Source: a virus. Taken from it: a stretch of DNA of 38,715 nt. The stretch is taken from positions 1-38,715 of IMG/VR virus record IMGVR_UViG_3300033571_014378; one strand, 5' to 3'. The notes beneath the pieces were generated by a model, which saw nothing but the letters and a program-made list of their open reading frames with translations, was not told the DNA's origin and did no database searches. This document shows, piece after piece, positions 17,431-24,860 of this stretch. The position numbers and the translations under genes are program-made. Position 1 is the stretch's first letter, and each line of letters begins with the position of its first letter.

Positions 17431-19431
17431 TTATAATGTTGAGAAGTCTTTGACTACTATGGTACCAACCATTCCTGCGTGAGCTCCACACTGATATCTG
17501 TAATTTCCAGAAATACTACTAGGTATTTTCCAATATAATGTTCCTTGTGTTTGTCCTTGAGCCGACGAACCAGTAGCCACAGTACCATTAGTAGCAACAT
17601 GAACTAAACCAGTATTATAATTAGTGCCGCCGCTATCCTGAATTAAAAAAGGATGTCCGGTGACATTTAGATTAAATGCTATAGTTGTACCATTTATAGC
17701 ATAGATAGTAGGATCATCTGTAGTTCCGTATTGATCAAATCTGTAAGCTACTGCACCGTTATTTGTCACAGTCAACATAGATATCGCTGGTAGATAAATT
17801 TTATCTATAGTCAGCGATGCTGTAGAAACATCAGATAATCCGGTAAAGGCAGTGGCTCCTGCAGATACAGTGTTAGTGATGGTAACAGTGTCTGAAGAAG
17901 AGTCTGTGGTTATAGAAATTCCTGTTCCTGCAACAAGGGTTATCGTGTCGTTAGTAGAATCTGCCACTACGTTGCTCTGTCCTGCAACTGCAACTGTGCC
18001 GAAAGCACTGGCACCACTTGCAGAGTTAGTAATAGTTATTGAATCAGACGAAGCATCTGTAGTTATTGTTATTCCTGTTCCTGCTACTAAAGTCAATGTA
18101 TCGGTGCTGCTATCGGCTACTACATTACTTTGCCCTGCAACCGAGATTGTTTCAAAACTATTACTTGCTGATCCTCCACTGGCAGATGCTGAGATAGTTA
18201 TTGTATTAGCATCGGTTCTAGTAAGGGTGACATTTGATCCAGCTGCTAATTTTACATCGTCGGTGCTTGAATTAGAACCGGTCAATCGTAAATTTACTCC
18301 TCCGGTAGCGGTTTCTGCCGAGATTCCGTAAGTTACAGAAGATATAGTTATAGAATCTGTAGTAGAATTAGTTGTGATACTCACGCCACCGCTACCTGTT
18401 AAGGTTAAGGTATCGTTAGCAGTATCCGCTATCACAGACGATTGTCCAGTAACCGCGATCGTATTAAAAATATTTGGTTTATTACTTAAGTTAGTAAAAT
18501 TTAAGTAATAAGTACTGTCAAGACCGTCTAATGTATCTGCATCAGTGCCGCCACCGCCGCTGGCAACATCAGATGCCGGTACCCAATTTGTACCGTTCCA
18601 CTTCAATACCTGACCAGCAGTAGGGGGTGTTGTTGATGTATCTACATCAGTTAATGAATTTATTCCGCCAATAACAGGAACATCGCTGGCATTCGCAAGT
18701 GCTACCCATTCTCCGGCATGAGCAAAATACATTTTACCATCAGCATGACTATGTGCGATTGCTCCGTGATAAGTAGAAGCGTTAGGAAATCCGCCCTGGT
18801 TAGCATAATAAAATGGTATCACACTACCAGCTGCCGGGGCTGTAATTGCTCCATCGTCTCCTATTGTAACAGGACTAGTTTGAATTAATTTGCCTGTTGC
18901 TAGATTAAATCTTGCAATTGCATTATCTGTAGAACTTGCTGGTCCCGATACGTCTCCGCCACCTCCGCCGGCCGAAGAATTGTCTGTTCCGTTGACCCAA
19001 ATACTACCATTATATTTTAAAACTTGTCCTGTAGTTGGTGAAGTAATGGAAACGTTAGTAAGATCGTTTAATGATGTGGCGCCGCCACCTCCGCCACCTC
19101 CGCCACCGCCGTATACTAAAGAGGTAGGCTGCACCCATTGACTGCTATTTCCATCGTTATAATATATGAATATCTTGCCTGTAGCAGTATTAAACCAGAT
19201 GGTTCCGGGATCAACACCTTCCGGAGGAGTATCTCCCAATGCTGCTCCGATTACTCCCTCAATATTTTCTAAATCGGCACGTAATAACGAAATACCGCCG
19301 GTACTAATTCCGTCATACAGGCGTAAACTGTTGCTGTCTTCGTCAAAAAATACTTCTCCTCGAGATCCTGTTTTTCTATCTAAGAAATCGGCATCTCTAG
19401 GAATAATTCTAAAGTAGTTGAATGCTTGCAT
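17431..19431 (-). CDS. Tail fibre protein ending in a cupredoxin-like domain
   Basis: 666 residues. The N-terminus MQAFNYFRIIPRDADFLD and GEVFFDEDSNSLRLYDG is a known fibre start motif. Next come a W-module (DPGTIWFNTATG, SSQWVQPT), a run of ten glycines (about residue 110), two copies of 'GQVLKxNGxxWV', and then alternating repeats of the type GQSNVVADSSTDTLTLVAG and GITITTDASSDSITI that probably form a beta shaft. The last ~90 residues differ: GHPF (His593), then YRYQCGAHAGMVGTIVV with Cys648, His651 and Met654, the His-Cys-x2-His-x2-Met set of type 1 copper proteins of amicyanin type. A late box stands 5 nt before the ATG. Whether copper is bound is unknown. Confidence 0.8.
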   Translation of the reverse strand: MQAFNYFRIIPRDADFLDRKTGSRGEVFFDEDSNSLRLYDGISTGGISLLRADLENIEGVIGAALGDTPPEGVDPGTIWFNTATGKIFIYYNDGNSSQWVQPTSLVYGGGGGGGGGGATSLNDLTNVSITSPTTGQVLKYNGSIWVNGTDNSSAGGGGGDVSGPASSTDNAIARFNLATGKLIQTSPVTIGDDGAITAPAAGSVIPFYYANQGGFPNASTYHGAIAHSHADGKMYFAHAGEWVALANASDVPVIGGINSLTDVDTSTTPPTAGQVLKWNGTNWVPASDVASGGGGTDADTLDGLDSTYYLNFTNLSNKPNIFNTIAVTGQSSVIADTANDTLTLTGSGGVSITTNSTTDSITISSVTYGISAETATGGVNLRLTGSNSSTDDVKLAAGSNVTLTRTDANTITISASASGGSASNSFETISVAGQSNVVADSSTDTLTLVAGTGITITTDASSDSITITNSASGASAFGTVAVAGQSNVVADSTNDTITLVAGTGISITTDSSSDTVTITNTVSAGATAFTGLSDVSTASLTIDKIYLPAISMLTVTNNGAVAYRFDQYGTTDDPTIYAINGTTIAFNLNVTGHPFLIQDSGGTNYNTGLVHVATNGTVATGSSAQGQTQGTLYWKIPSSISGNYRYQCGAHAGMVGTIVVKDFSTL

Positions 19432-19436
19432 ACTGT

Positions 19437-19479
19437 TATTTATCCTGTGTTCTAAGTTCTATATTCCGCCTTATAAATA
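19437..19479. promoter_or_regulatory. Divergent pair of late promoters, each 5 nt from a start codon
   Basis: Minus-strand GATAAATA (19444-19437) lies 5 nt before the 666-residue fibre ATG, and plus-strand TATAAATA (19472-19479, full consensus) lies 5 nt before the ATG at 19485. No Shine-Dalgarno fits in either 5-nt space. Confidence 0.7.
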
Positions 19480-19484
19480 TTAAC

Positions 19485-19730
19485 ATGATGACAGATTTAC
19501 CCGTATTTGACAAGGACTCTACAGTTTTTCCTTATTTCCTGAAGGGCCTCAAAACACTGCTGGAAAAATACTCTACTGAAATAGCCAACGCTGACGATAA
19601 ATGGGCTAGAGTAAAAGAACTTTGGTTGAGAGAATACGATTCTCAATTAATCGACGAACAAGGTTATTTTTCAAATATACGATTTATCAATCCCGTCGAT
19701 TGTATGAAATTTAGTCTTACTTTTTATTAG
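19485..19730 (+). CDS. Small acidic protein, function unknown
   Basis: 81 residues from the first of two adjacent ATGs; an upstream in-frame ATG at 19422 is rejected because the consensus late promoter box lies downstream of it. The protein is acidic and helical (FLKGLKTLLEKYSTEIANAD, then WARVKELWLREYDSQLIDE) with a short strand-like C-terminus. I recall similar short proteins in marine myoviruses, without a known role. It is a single plus-strand gene inside a fibre region transcribed the other way, and its TAG stop overlaps the stop of the convergent gene at 19727. Confidence 0.7.
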   Translation: MMTDLPVFDKDSTVFPYFLKGLKTLLEKYSTEIANADDKWARVKELWLREYDSQLIDEQGYFSNIRFINPVDCMKFSLTFY

Positions 19731-20077
19731 TTGATTTTTATAGTAGACAACGGAATTTCTATGTTGTATTTTTTGAGTATTTCTTGAATTTTATCTGACG
19801 ATTCGAAACCATAAAATTTTAAAAACCTTTTATCTGTATCTCTTATAAAGGGATAATCGATAATATAAAATTCACAGTAAGGATCCCAAGCTGCATATAC
19901 TCCGATAATTCCAGGATCATAATAGATTTCTTCCCAGACACGTATGTCTTCTATATCAGGGTTACTATTTGAATTCCAAGGATCACTTGGCGGAGTTTTT
20001 AAGAAATTTTTATCATAATTTCTCTGAGACCAGCTATTATTCTCGATATCAAAATTTGAAATAAACTTAGCTACCAT
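19727..20077 (-). CDS. Adhesin-companion small protein, third diverged copy
   Basis: 116 residues. The core DIEDIRVWEEIYYDPGIIGVYAAWDPYCEFYII matches the IEDV-IWE-xY...GIG-YA-Y-P-AEFYM core of the proteins at 20067-20477 and 25972-26394 (split here only to describe it: IEDIRVWEEIYY, then IGVYAAWDPYCEFYII). It lacks the N-terminal FKTT-NIL and the C-terminal W-xDDxMWLY of the other two. It overlaps the preceding copy by 11 nt, so it was probably formed by local duplication and is co-translated. Related proteins are found beside tail fibre genes in marine myoviruses. A fibre-assembly or tip-binding role is inferred from position only. Confidence 0.7.
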   Translation of the reverse strand: MVAKFISNFDIENNSWSQRNYDKNFLKTPPSDPWNSNSNPDIEDIRVWEEIYYDPGIIGVYAAWDPYCEFYIIDYPFIRDTDKRFLKFYGFESSDKIQEILKKYNIEIPLSTIKIN

Positions 20078-20477
20078 TATAAAGCCACATTTCGTCGTCT
20101 GCTACCCAAGTTTTGTAAAGACAAAGATCTATTCCTAACTCTTTAGATCGTTTATAGACCTTTTGCTGTGCGCCGGGACCGTAATAGGTTTCTATGATCT
20201 TATCGTTATATCTCTGTCCTTGCTGTAGAGGAAGCCAGCCTGTTGTCACCATATAAAATTCTGCAAATGGTGAATAAGATGCGTAGACGCCTATCCCGTG
20301 ACCAGCTTCGTATAATATTTCCCAGATATCAACATCTTCTATCTGCATTTCTCTAGAATAATCCCATTCTTTCGAAGCTGGTAGCCAAGGGGTATTTCTA
20401 TCTAGATGGTTTCTATCAAATAGTTCATCTTGATCTCTTGGACCAAGTATATTATGTGTGGTTTTAAAAAGAGGCAT
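20067..20477 (-). CDS. Adhesin-companion small protein, copy A
   Basis: 136 residues, starting MPLFKTTHNILGPRDQDELF. The central part WDYSREMQIEDVDIWEILYE, followed by GIGVYASYSPFAEFYMVT, then YYGPGAQQKVYKRSKELGI and the ending WVADDEMWLYNGS, align throughout with the protein at 25972-26394. It is soluble, acidic and aromatic-rich. Its start overlaps the stop of the glycine-rich gene (TAATG), so the two are translationally coupled, exactly as in the second copy of the unit. Tail fibre genes are often followed by a chaperone or attachment gene. This protein is a candidate for such a role but shows no similarity I can see to known chaperones (T4 gp38, Tfa, gp57A). Confidence 0.75.
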   Translation of the reverse strand: MPLFKTTHNILGPRDQDELFDRNHLDRNTPWLPASKEWDYSREMQIEDVDIWEILYEAGHGIGVYASYSPFAEFYMVTTGWLPLQQGQRYNDKIIETYYGPGAQQKVYKRSKELGIDLCLYKTWVADDEMWLYNGS

Positions 20478-21424
20478 TATGGAAACGGATAACGAACTAT
20501 TACTATCCCAGGAGCGCCGAAGCCGCCAGGACCTGGTCCCGAATTGCCCGATCCTGATACTCCTCCACCGCCACTACCGAAGTTATTTCCGTAATAAGGA
20601 GCCGGAGTTCCTTGTCTAGGGTAAATGATTCCCCATCCTCCCGGCCCGCCATTGCCAGGGCCACCAGCACCGCCGGGTCCAATTCTCGGACCGGCGCCAC
20701 CACCGCCTCCGCCAGCATATGTAGTTGCATTTCCTGGCCAGGTTGTGCCAGGGCCGCCTGTCCCACCAGAACTAGGACCTGGTTGCCCGGCCCCACCGGA
20801 GCCACCACCGCCTCCTCCTCTTCCGGATGAGCTGCTGCTCTGTCCGTGTCCGCCCGGATTTCCTTGTCCTGGAGTTCCGCTAGTAGGAGAACTAGTATTT
20901 ACTCCGACGCCGCCAGCAGATCCGCCCGGATTTCCGTTAGTAGTATAAAACCCACCACCTCCACCGCCGGTGGAAGAAATCGGTCCAACAGATGATCCGC
21001 CGCCGTCTCCGCCCGGGCCGCCCGGTCCGCCGTAGCTGCTGGGTTCGAACCCGGTGCCACCGCCGCCAACGGTAACAGGAGTGGTTCCAGTGGTTAGAGT
21101 GAATGTTCCTGACCTATAGCCGCCTGCTCCGCCCCCGCCGCCCGAGCCGCCATCGTTTCTTTCGGCGCCGCCTGCTCCGCCGCCTGCGACACAAAGATAT
21201 TCAACCATCATTCCGCCGCCCGCGCCTCCCTGAAGATTTAGAATATTTGGACTAGATAGGTTCCTTAAAAAGAGATTGGCTTCTCCTACAGATGTAAACA
21301 TATGTATTTTATAGCCCCCTGCAGTATAAACTTTATCTCCTCCAGTTAATTCCCAGCGAGGTTTTTCAATTTTTAGCTGTTGTTCTTTGGCGTGATTTCT
21401 TCGAATAGTAGTTACAAATGGCAT
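20477..21424 (-). CDS. Glycine-rich adhesin-like tail fibre protein, copy A
   Basis: 315 residues. An N-terminal ~70 residues (MPFVTTIRRNHAKEQQLKIE, then GGDKVYTAGGYKIHMFTSVGE) contains the 'GGY-IH-FTS-G' motif that precedes glycine-rich fibre tips. From MMVEYLCVAGGGAGGAE on, the protein is dominated by Gly with Pro and Ser (GGGGAGGYRSGT, GGPGGPGGDGGG, GGAGQPGPSSGG), ending GAPGIVIVRYPFP. Such glycine runs can pack as polyglycine-II helices, as in the S16-type gp38 receptor-binding tip. Short Pro-Gly steps also make it a possible hydroxylation target. It is paralogous to the protein at 26396-27361. An AGGAAAG site precedes the ATG, and two late boxes lie upstream. Confidence 0.8.
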   Translation of the reverse strand: MPFVTTIRRNHAKEQQLKIEKPRWELTGGDKVYTAGGYKIHMFTSVGEANLFLRNLSSPNILNLQGGAGGGMMVEYLCVAGGGAGGAERNDGGSGGGGGAGGYRSGTFTLTTGTTPVTVGGGGTGFEPSSYGGPGGPGGDGGGSSVGPISSTGGGGGGFYTTNGNPGGSAGGVGVNTSSPTSGTPGQGNPGGHGQSSSSSGRGGGGGGSGGAGQPGPSSGGTGGPGTTWPGNATTYAGGGGGGAGPRIGPGGAGGPGNGGPGGWGIIYPRQGTPAPYYGNNFGSGGGGVSGSGNSGPGPGGFGAPGIVIVRYPFP

Positions 21425-21450
21425 TTTTCTTTCCTAAAGGAGTGATATAA

Positions 21451-21481
21451 TATTTAGTATTTTTTTATTTCAATATTTAGT
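21451..21481 (-). promoter_or_regulatory. Two tandem late boxes before glycine-rich gene A
   Basis: Minus-strand ACTAAATA occurs twice, at 21481-21474 and 21458-21451, 23 bp apart. The nearer one is 26 nt before the ATG and leaves room for the AGGAAAG ribosome site. The second copy may be a duplicated or reserve start. Confidence 0.5.
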
Positions 21482-21487
21482 AAAAAC

Positions 21488-21522
21488 TTGTTTTTGACAA
21501 TTAAATAGCTATTATTAAAGGA
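21488..21522 (+). promoter_or_regulatory. Probable host-type promoter and ribosome site of the oxygenase operon
   Basis: TTGTTT (21488-21493), a 16-nt spacer and TATTAT (21510-21515) form a plausible sigma70-type promoter. AAAGGA (21517-21522) lies 6 nt before the ATG at 21529, so the leader would be very short. A TTGACA at 21494-21499 is better as a -35 but has no -10 at the right distance. No late box precedes the operon. Confidence 0.4.
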
Positions 21523-21528
21523 CTTAAG

Positions 21529-22158
21529 ATGACCCTTCAAGTAAACGGATTTTTTCCTGGAGAAATCGAACCTCACACTATTGTAGGTGGTTGTATAGCT
21601 ATTTACGAAAATGTGTGGCCAAACCCAGACGAAGCTATAAAATTAATGGAAAGAGAAGTATCTAATCCTAATTCTGGAACATATTGGCAGCAGGCAGAAA
21701 CTATAGACAGCGGAGCTTATCAGAACTACAGAACTAATAAGTTAATGCCTGTTACTCACCTTGCCTATATATCTAATAATCCTGCATTACAAAATATACA
21801 TAATCAATTCTATATGCTTTTATTGGCTGCTTCAAATCCTTATGCAAAAAGATTTAGAATTAAAGAGCAGCTTTTTCACGAGCATTATCATATGTTAAAA
21901 TATTCAGAGGGAGAAGAGTACAAACCTCATTACGACGGCGGAACGGTCATGGGAAGATCGATATCTGCTATCTGCTATCTCAATAATGATTATGAGGGCG
22001 GAGAATTAGAGTTCCCAAATTTTAATTTTAAGATCAAGCCAGAGCCCGGAATGTTGGTTTTATTTCCGTCTAATTATGCTTACGAACATATCGCGCATCC
22101 TGTAAAATCGGGAACAAAATATGCGTTAGTAACATGGATCAAGGATAGAGACATATAA
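21529..22158 (+). CDS. 2OG-Fe(II) oxygenase, prolyl-4-hydroxylase-like
   Basis: 209 residues, first gene of the seven-gene operon. The double-stranded beta-helix signature is clear: His134 and Asp136 in YKPHYDGG bind iron, LNNDYEGGELEFP is the usual strand pair after it, and the second half YEHIAHPVKSGTKYALVTW supplies the third iron ligand His187 and the 2-oxoglutarate-binding Lys197. The H-x4-PV-x2-G-[KR]-Y pattern with Lys is the prolyl-4-hydroxylase / PKHD type. These enzymes use O2 and 2-oxoglutarate to hydroxylate a substrate, releasing succinate and CO2. All catalytic residues are present, so activity is likely. The substrate is unknown; proline in fibre proteins is one option. Confidence 0.9.
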   Translation: MTLQVNGFFPGEIEPHTIVGGCIAIYENVWPNPDEAIKLMEREVSNPNSGTYWQQAETIDSGAYQNYRTNKLMPVTHLAYISNNPALQNIHNQFYMLLLAASNPYAKRFRIKEQLFHEHYHMLKYSEGEEYKPHYDGGTVMGRSISAICYLNNDYEGGELEFPNFNFKIKPEPGMLVLFPSNYAYEHIAHPVKSGTKYALVTWIKDRDI

Positions 22159-22159
22159 T

Positions 22160-22828
22160 ATGTATTTTCCCACATTATGTGTAGATAACTTTTACACTTA
22201 TCCTGACAAAATTAGAGAATTTGCGCTATCATTAAAATTTGAAGAAACGACCCAGATACCCTGGCCAGGCAAAAGATCAAGATCTCTCGATTCTATTGAC
22301 AGCGCATTCTTTAAAAATTTTTGCGATAAACTTTTTTCTTTAAATTTTGATCTAAAAAAAACAAGCAGTTTAAAATATTCTGTAGAAACTTATTTTCAAA
22401 TAATGGAACCAGGTCAGTATGATGACATCAATCAAGGATGGGTACATTCTGATTATCGAACTTACGCCGGTGTAATTTATCTAACGCCGGATATCGATCT
22501 AAATTGTGGAACATCGATATTTAGATCTAAAAATTATTTCAATAGTCCGATAAATTTAGAAGAAAAACAGGATATGTACCTAAACTATCAATCCTCAAAA
22601 TCCAATTATTATAAACAAAAGATACAAGAAAATAATGAACTTTTTGAGGAAACTATTAATTTTAAAAACATTTTCAATCGACTTATTGCCTATGACGGGT
22701 TCCAGTATCACGGGGTTAATAAATTTACAGGAAATGATAATCAACCAAGATTAACCCAGGTATTTTTTATACACGAAATAAGCTCAGATTATTTTCCTGT
22801 TCCTGCATCGAGACAGATACTATTATGA
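22160..22828 (+). CDS. 2OG-Fe(II) oxygenase-like protein, second in operon
   Basis: 222 residues. The pattern GWVHSDYRTYAGVIYLTP gives His96 and Asp98, CGTSIFRSK follows as the next strand, and LIAYDGFQYHGVNKF gives His184, with Arg197 in QPRLTQVFF as likely 2-oxoglutarate ligand. The spacing between the two halves is longer than in the first gene because of a charged helical insertion (about residues 130-170). The sequence is unlike the prolyl hydroxylase before it, so this is not a recent duplication. It starts 2 nt after the preceding stop. Proteins of this shape occur in marine phages and bacteria; no substrate is known to me. Confidence 0.75.
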   Translation: MYFPTLCVDNFYTYPDKIREFALSLKFEETTQIPWPGKRSRSLDSIDSAFFKNFCDKLFSLNFDLKKTSSLKYSVETYFQIMEPGQYDDINQGWVHSDYRTYAGVIYLTPDIDLNCGTSIFRSKNYFNSPINLEEKQDMYLNYQSSKSNYYKQKIQENNELFEETINFKNIFNRLIAYDGFQYHGVNKFTGNDNQPRLTQVFFIHEISSDYFPVPASRQILL

Positions 22829-23613
22829 ATTTTAAAAATTTTTTTATTAAAGAAAAAGAAATAATTTTAGAATGTTTTACTCATTTAAATCATGCTTACG
22901 ATTATGCTAAAATAGATCAAGCATCTAAGTATGTTCCTGATTGGTGGAAGAAAACTCCTGGTCAACTACCAGAACTAACCAAAGGTGCAACTATAAAACA
23001 TTGCACTGGATTTATCGATTATTACAAAAAAGGAATAGTGATTCCTTCCTGGTTTGAAATGGAGTTAGAAGTTGCTCCGATTGGAGAATATCCGGAATGG
23101 CAGTGGCGGTCATCAAATTCTGATCTGGATACTAGTCATTCGCACGTTCAAAGACAATTCGAGGGATTTTCGGGTCAACAAGGACACAATATAAAAATTG
23201 TATCTCCTTGGGCTCTAAGATCAAATGAAGAAATTTATTTCACCTGGACTGAACCGTTATGGAATATGGTTGATTATCAAGACACGATTTCTATTTTACC
23301 TGCAGTTGTGAATTACAAATATAATCACGCCACTGAAATCAATCTTTTTGTGAAACAAAAGAAATATCATCAAAAATGTACTATTCCAGCACTAAATCCG
23401 TTAGTAATGATGCATCCGTTATCCGAGAGACCGGTAAAACTAATACATCATTTAGTATCTAAAGAAGAATATTCTAGATTGTTTGGAATTGACAAGATGA
23501 TTATGAGAGATACCAGCCATGATTCTTCTCAGATCTATAATCGAAAGAAAAAATTACATCAAAAAATAGAAGAAAGAGAAAAAGGATGTCCTTTTCACTC
23601 CAGGGGAAAATAA
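22825..23613 (+). CDS. Conserved operon protein of unknown function
   Basis: 262 residues, and the only gene of the operon in which I cannot see an oxygenase core. Features are ECFTHLNHAYDYAKIDQASK with PDWWKKTPGQLPEL near the N-terminus, KHCTGFIDYYKKGIVIPSWF, a His-rich SHSHVQRQFEG (about residue 105), ALNPLVMMHPLSERPVKLIHHL and a charged, basic C-terminus ending GCPFHSRGK. Alternating strands suggest a beta-sandwich or cupin-like fold. It overlaps the upstream gene by ATGA and ends directly before the next ATG, so it is part of the same unit. It may be a divergent oxygenase, a substrate adaptor or a separate enzyme. Confidence 0.8.
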   Translation: MNFKNFFIKEKEIILECFTHLNHAYDYAKIDQASKYVPDWWKKTPGQLPELTKGATIKHCTGFIDYYKKGIVIPSWFEMELEVAPIGEYPEWQWRSSNSDLDTSHSHVQRQFEGFSGQQGHNIKIVSPWALRSNEEIYFTWTEPLWNMVDYQDTISILPAVVNYKYNHATEINLFVKQKKYHQKCTIPALNPLVMMHPLSERPVKLIHHLVSKEEYSRLFGIDKMIMRDTSHDSSQIYNRKKKLHQKIEEREKGCPFHSRGK

Positions 23614-24264
23614 ATGAATAATGATTTTTTTATCAAAAACGGTTATGTAGTCGTGAAATCTGCTTTATCTCAGGAACTGAGAGATTTTATAACCCAATAT
23701 GCGTTATTCGATGAAATGCAGGATTTCACACCCGAAAAAAAGTTAAGAGGAAAAGAATATGCTCAGGTGGCCGAGGCACATTCTAAATATGGTGATCCTG
23801 CAATGGAATCTCTGTTGTTGCATATGCACCCGGTGATGGAGAGAAGCACTGGACTGAGATTATATCCCACATATTCGTATTACAGAGTTTATAGAGATAG
23901 AGACGATCTACAGCCGCACGTAGACAGACCGAGTTGCGAAATTTCAGCTACCGTATGTTTAAATTACAATTATGATGATAAAGATTGTTGGCCGATTTAT
24001 ATGAATGGATCTGAAGTAAAATTGTATCCTGGAGATATGGTTATTTACAGAGGCTGCGACTTAGAGCACTGGAGGAATGCATTTGAAGTAGACCAAGATG
24101 CTTGGCAAGTACAGGCATTTTTACACTATGTAAATGCAGATGGTCCTTATTCAGAATTTAAATTTGATCGAAGAGAATCTATAGGAACACTCGATAAACC
24201 CGATGTCCAGATAGAACAAGATCAAGCGAGTCATCAAAAAAATTATATTATATTTACAAAATGA
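23614..24264 (+). CDS. 2OG-Fe(II) oxygenase, phytanoyl-like variant
   Basis: 216 residues. LQPHVDRPSCEISATVCLNY contains the iron-binding His102 and Asp104, YPGDMVIYRGCDLEHWRNAF supplies His152, and WQVQAFLHYV follows as the last strand. The Arg that usually binds 2-oxoglutarate about ten residues after the last His is not obvious; Arg154 or a Gln in the final strand may do this job. The N-terminus FFIKNGYVVVKSALSQEL is typical of small hydroxylases ('F-x2-NGYVVV'). It starts immediately after the previous stop codon and overlaps the next gene by ATGA. Confidence 0.8.
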   Translation: MNNDFFIKNGYVVVKSALSQELRDFITQYALFDEMQDFTPEKKLRGKEYAQVAEAHSKYGDPAMESLLLHMHPVMERSTGLRLYPTYSYYRVYRDRDDLQPHVDRPSCEISATVCLNYNYDDKDCWPIYMNGSEVKLYPGDMVIYRGCDLEHWRNAFEVDQDAWQVQAFLHYVNADGPYSEFKFDRRESIGTLDKPDVQIEQDQASHQKNYIIFTK

Positions 24265-24860
24265 TAGAATCTTGGTTTCCAACATTAATTTATAACCATT
24301 TGATAGAGTTTGAGCATAATCAGTATCTCAAAAAAATCGCTTTAGATATCTATGAAAAATCTAATAAAAATGTCACGACTAAATGGGCCTGTGATACTTT
24401 TAATACTATAGGGCATTATGATTACAGAGATGCCAATGATCCGATAGTAAATGATCTTGTGGAGATATTTAGACTTAAGGTCTACGAATTCAGCAAAGTC
24501 TACGGAATTACTTTACCTATGATTCATCTTCATTGTAAAGATCTTTGGTTTAATGTTGCCGAACCCGGAGCATATCAGGAATATCATCAACACACAAGAT
24601 CTCATTTTAGCTTAACTTATTATGTTGATGTTCCTACAGATTGCGGTAAAATAAGATTTCGAAGTTTTGAAGCTCTTACCGATATGTATACTTTGCCTAT
24701 TGAATCCCATAATGAAAATTTAACCAGTTGGAAAACCTGTGCATATGAACCTGCAGAAAATTTACTTTTGATTTTCAGATCAAATTTGCCTCATATGGTT
24801 GAAAAAAATCTTAGCAACAAGCGGAGAATTAGTATAAGTGCTAATTTTGAATTTGCATGA
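24261..24860 (+). CDS. Putative 2OG-Fe(II) oxygenase of the 2OG-FeII_Oxy_5 type
   Basis: 199 residues. WFPTLIYNHLI at the start and WFNVAEPGAYQEYHQHTRSH followed by FSLTYYVDVP match the family now grouped as PF13759. The first half of the metal site is His109-x-His111 rather than His-x-Asp. LLLIFRSNLPHMVEKN gives His178, and RRISISANF gives Arg188/189. The family is widespread in marine phages, and enzyme activity has been proposed mainly from the fold. It overlaps its neighbours on both sides by ATGA. Confidence 0.8.
   Translation: MIESWFPTLIYNHLIEFEHNQYLKKIALDIYEKSNKNVTTKWACDTFNTIGHYDYRDANDPIVNDLVEIFRLKVYEFSKVYGITLPMIHLHCKDLWFNVAEPGAYQEYHQHTRSHFSLTYYVDVPTDCGKIRFRSFEALTDMYTLPIESHNENLTSWKTCAYEPAENLLLIFRSNLPHMVEKNLSNKRRISISANFEFA

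Noticed and set aside
19422-19484. Upstream in-frame ATG at 19422 for the 81-residue protein
   Set aside because: It lies within the fibre gene's start region and upstream of a full-consensus late box; the added residues are hydrophobic and unlike the rest.
20503-20948. Open frames overlapping glycine-rich gene A in other frames (one Pro-rich on the plus strand, others on both strands)
   Set aside because: GGN-repeat DNA gives long Pro-, Ala- or Val-rich open frames in other frames by composition alone. They have no starts supported by ribosome sites.
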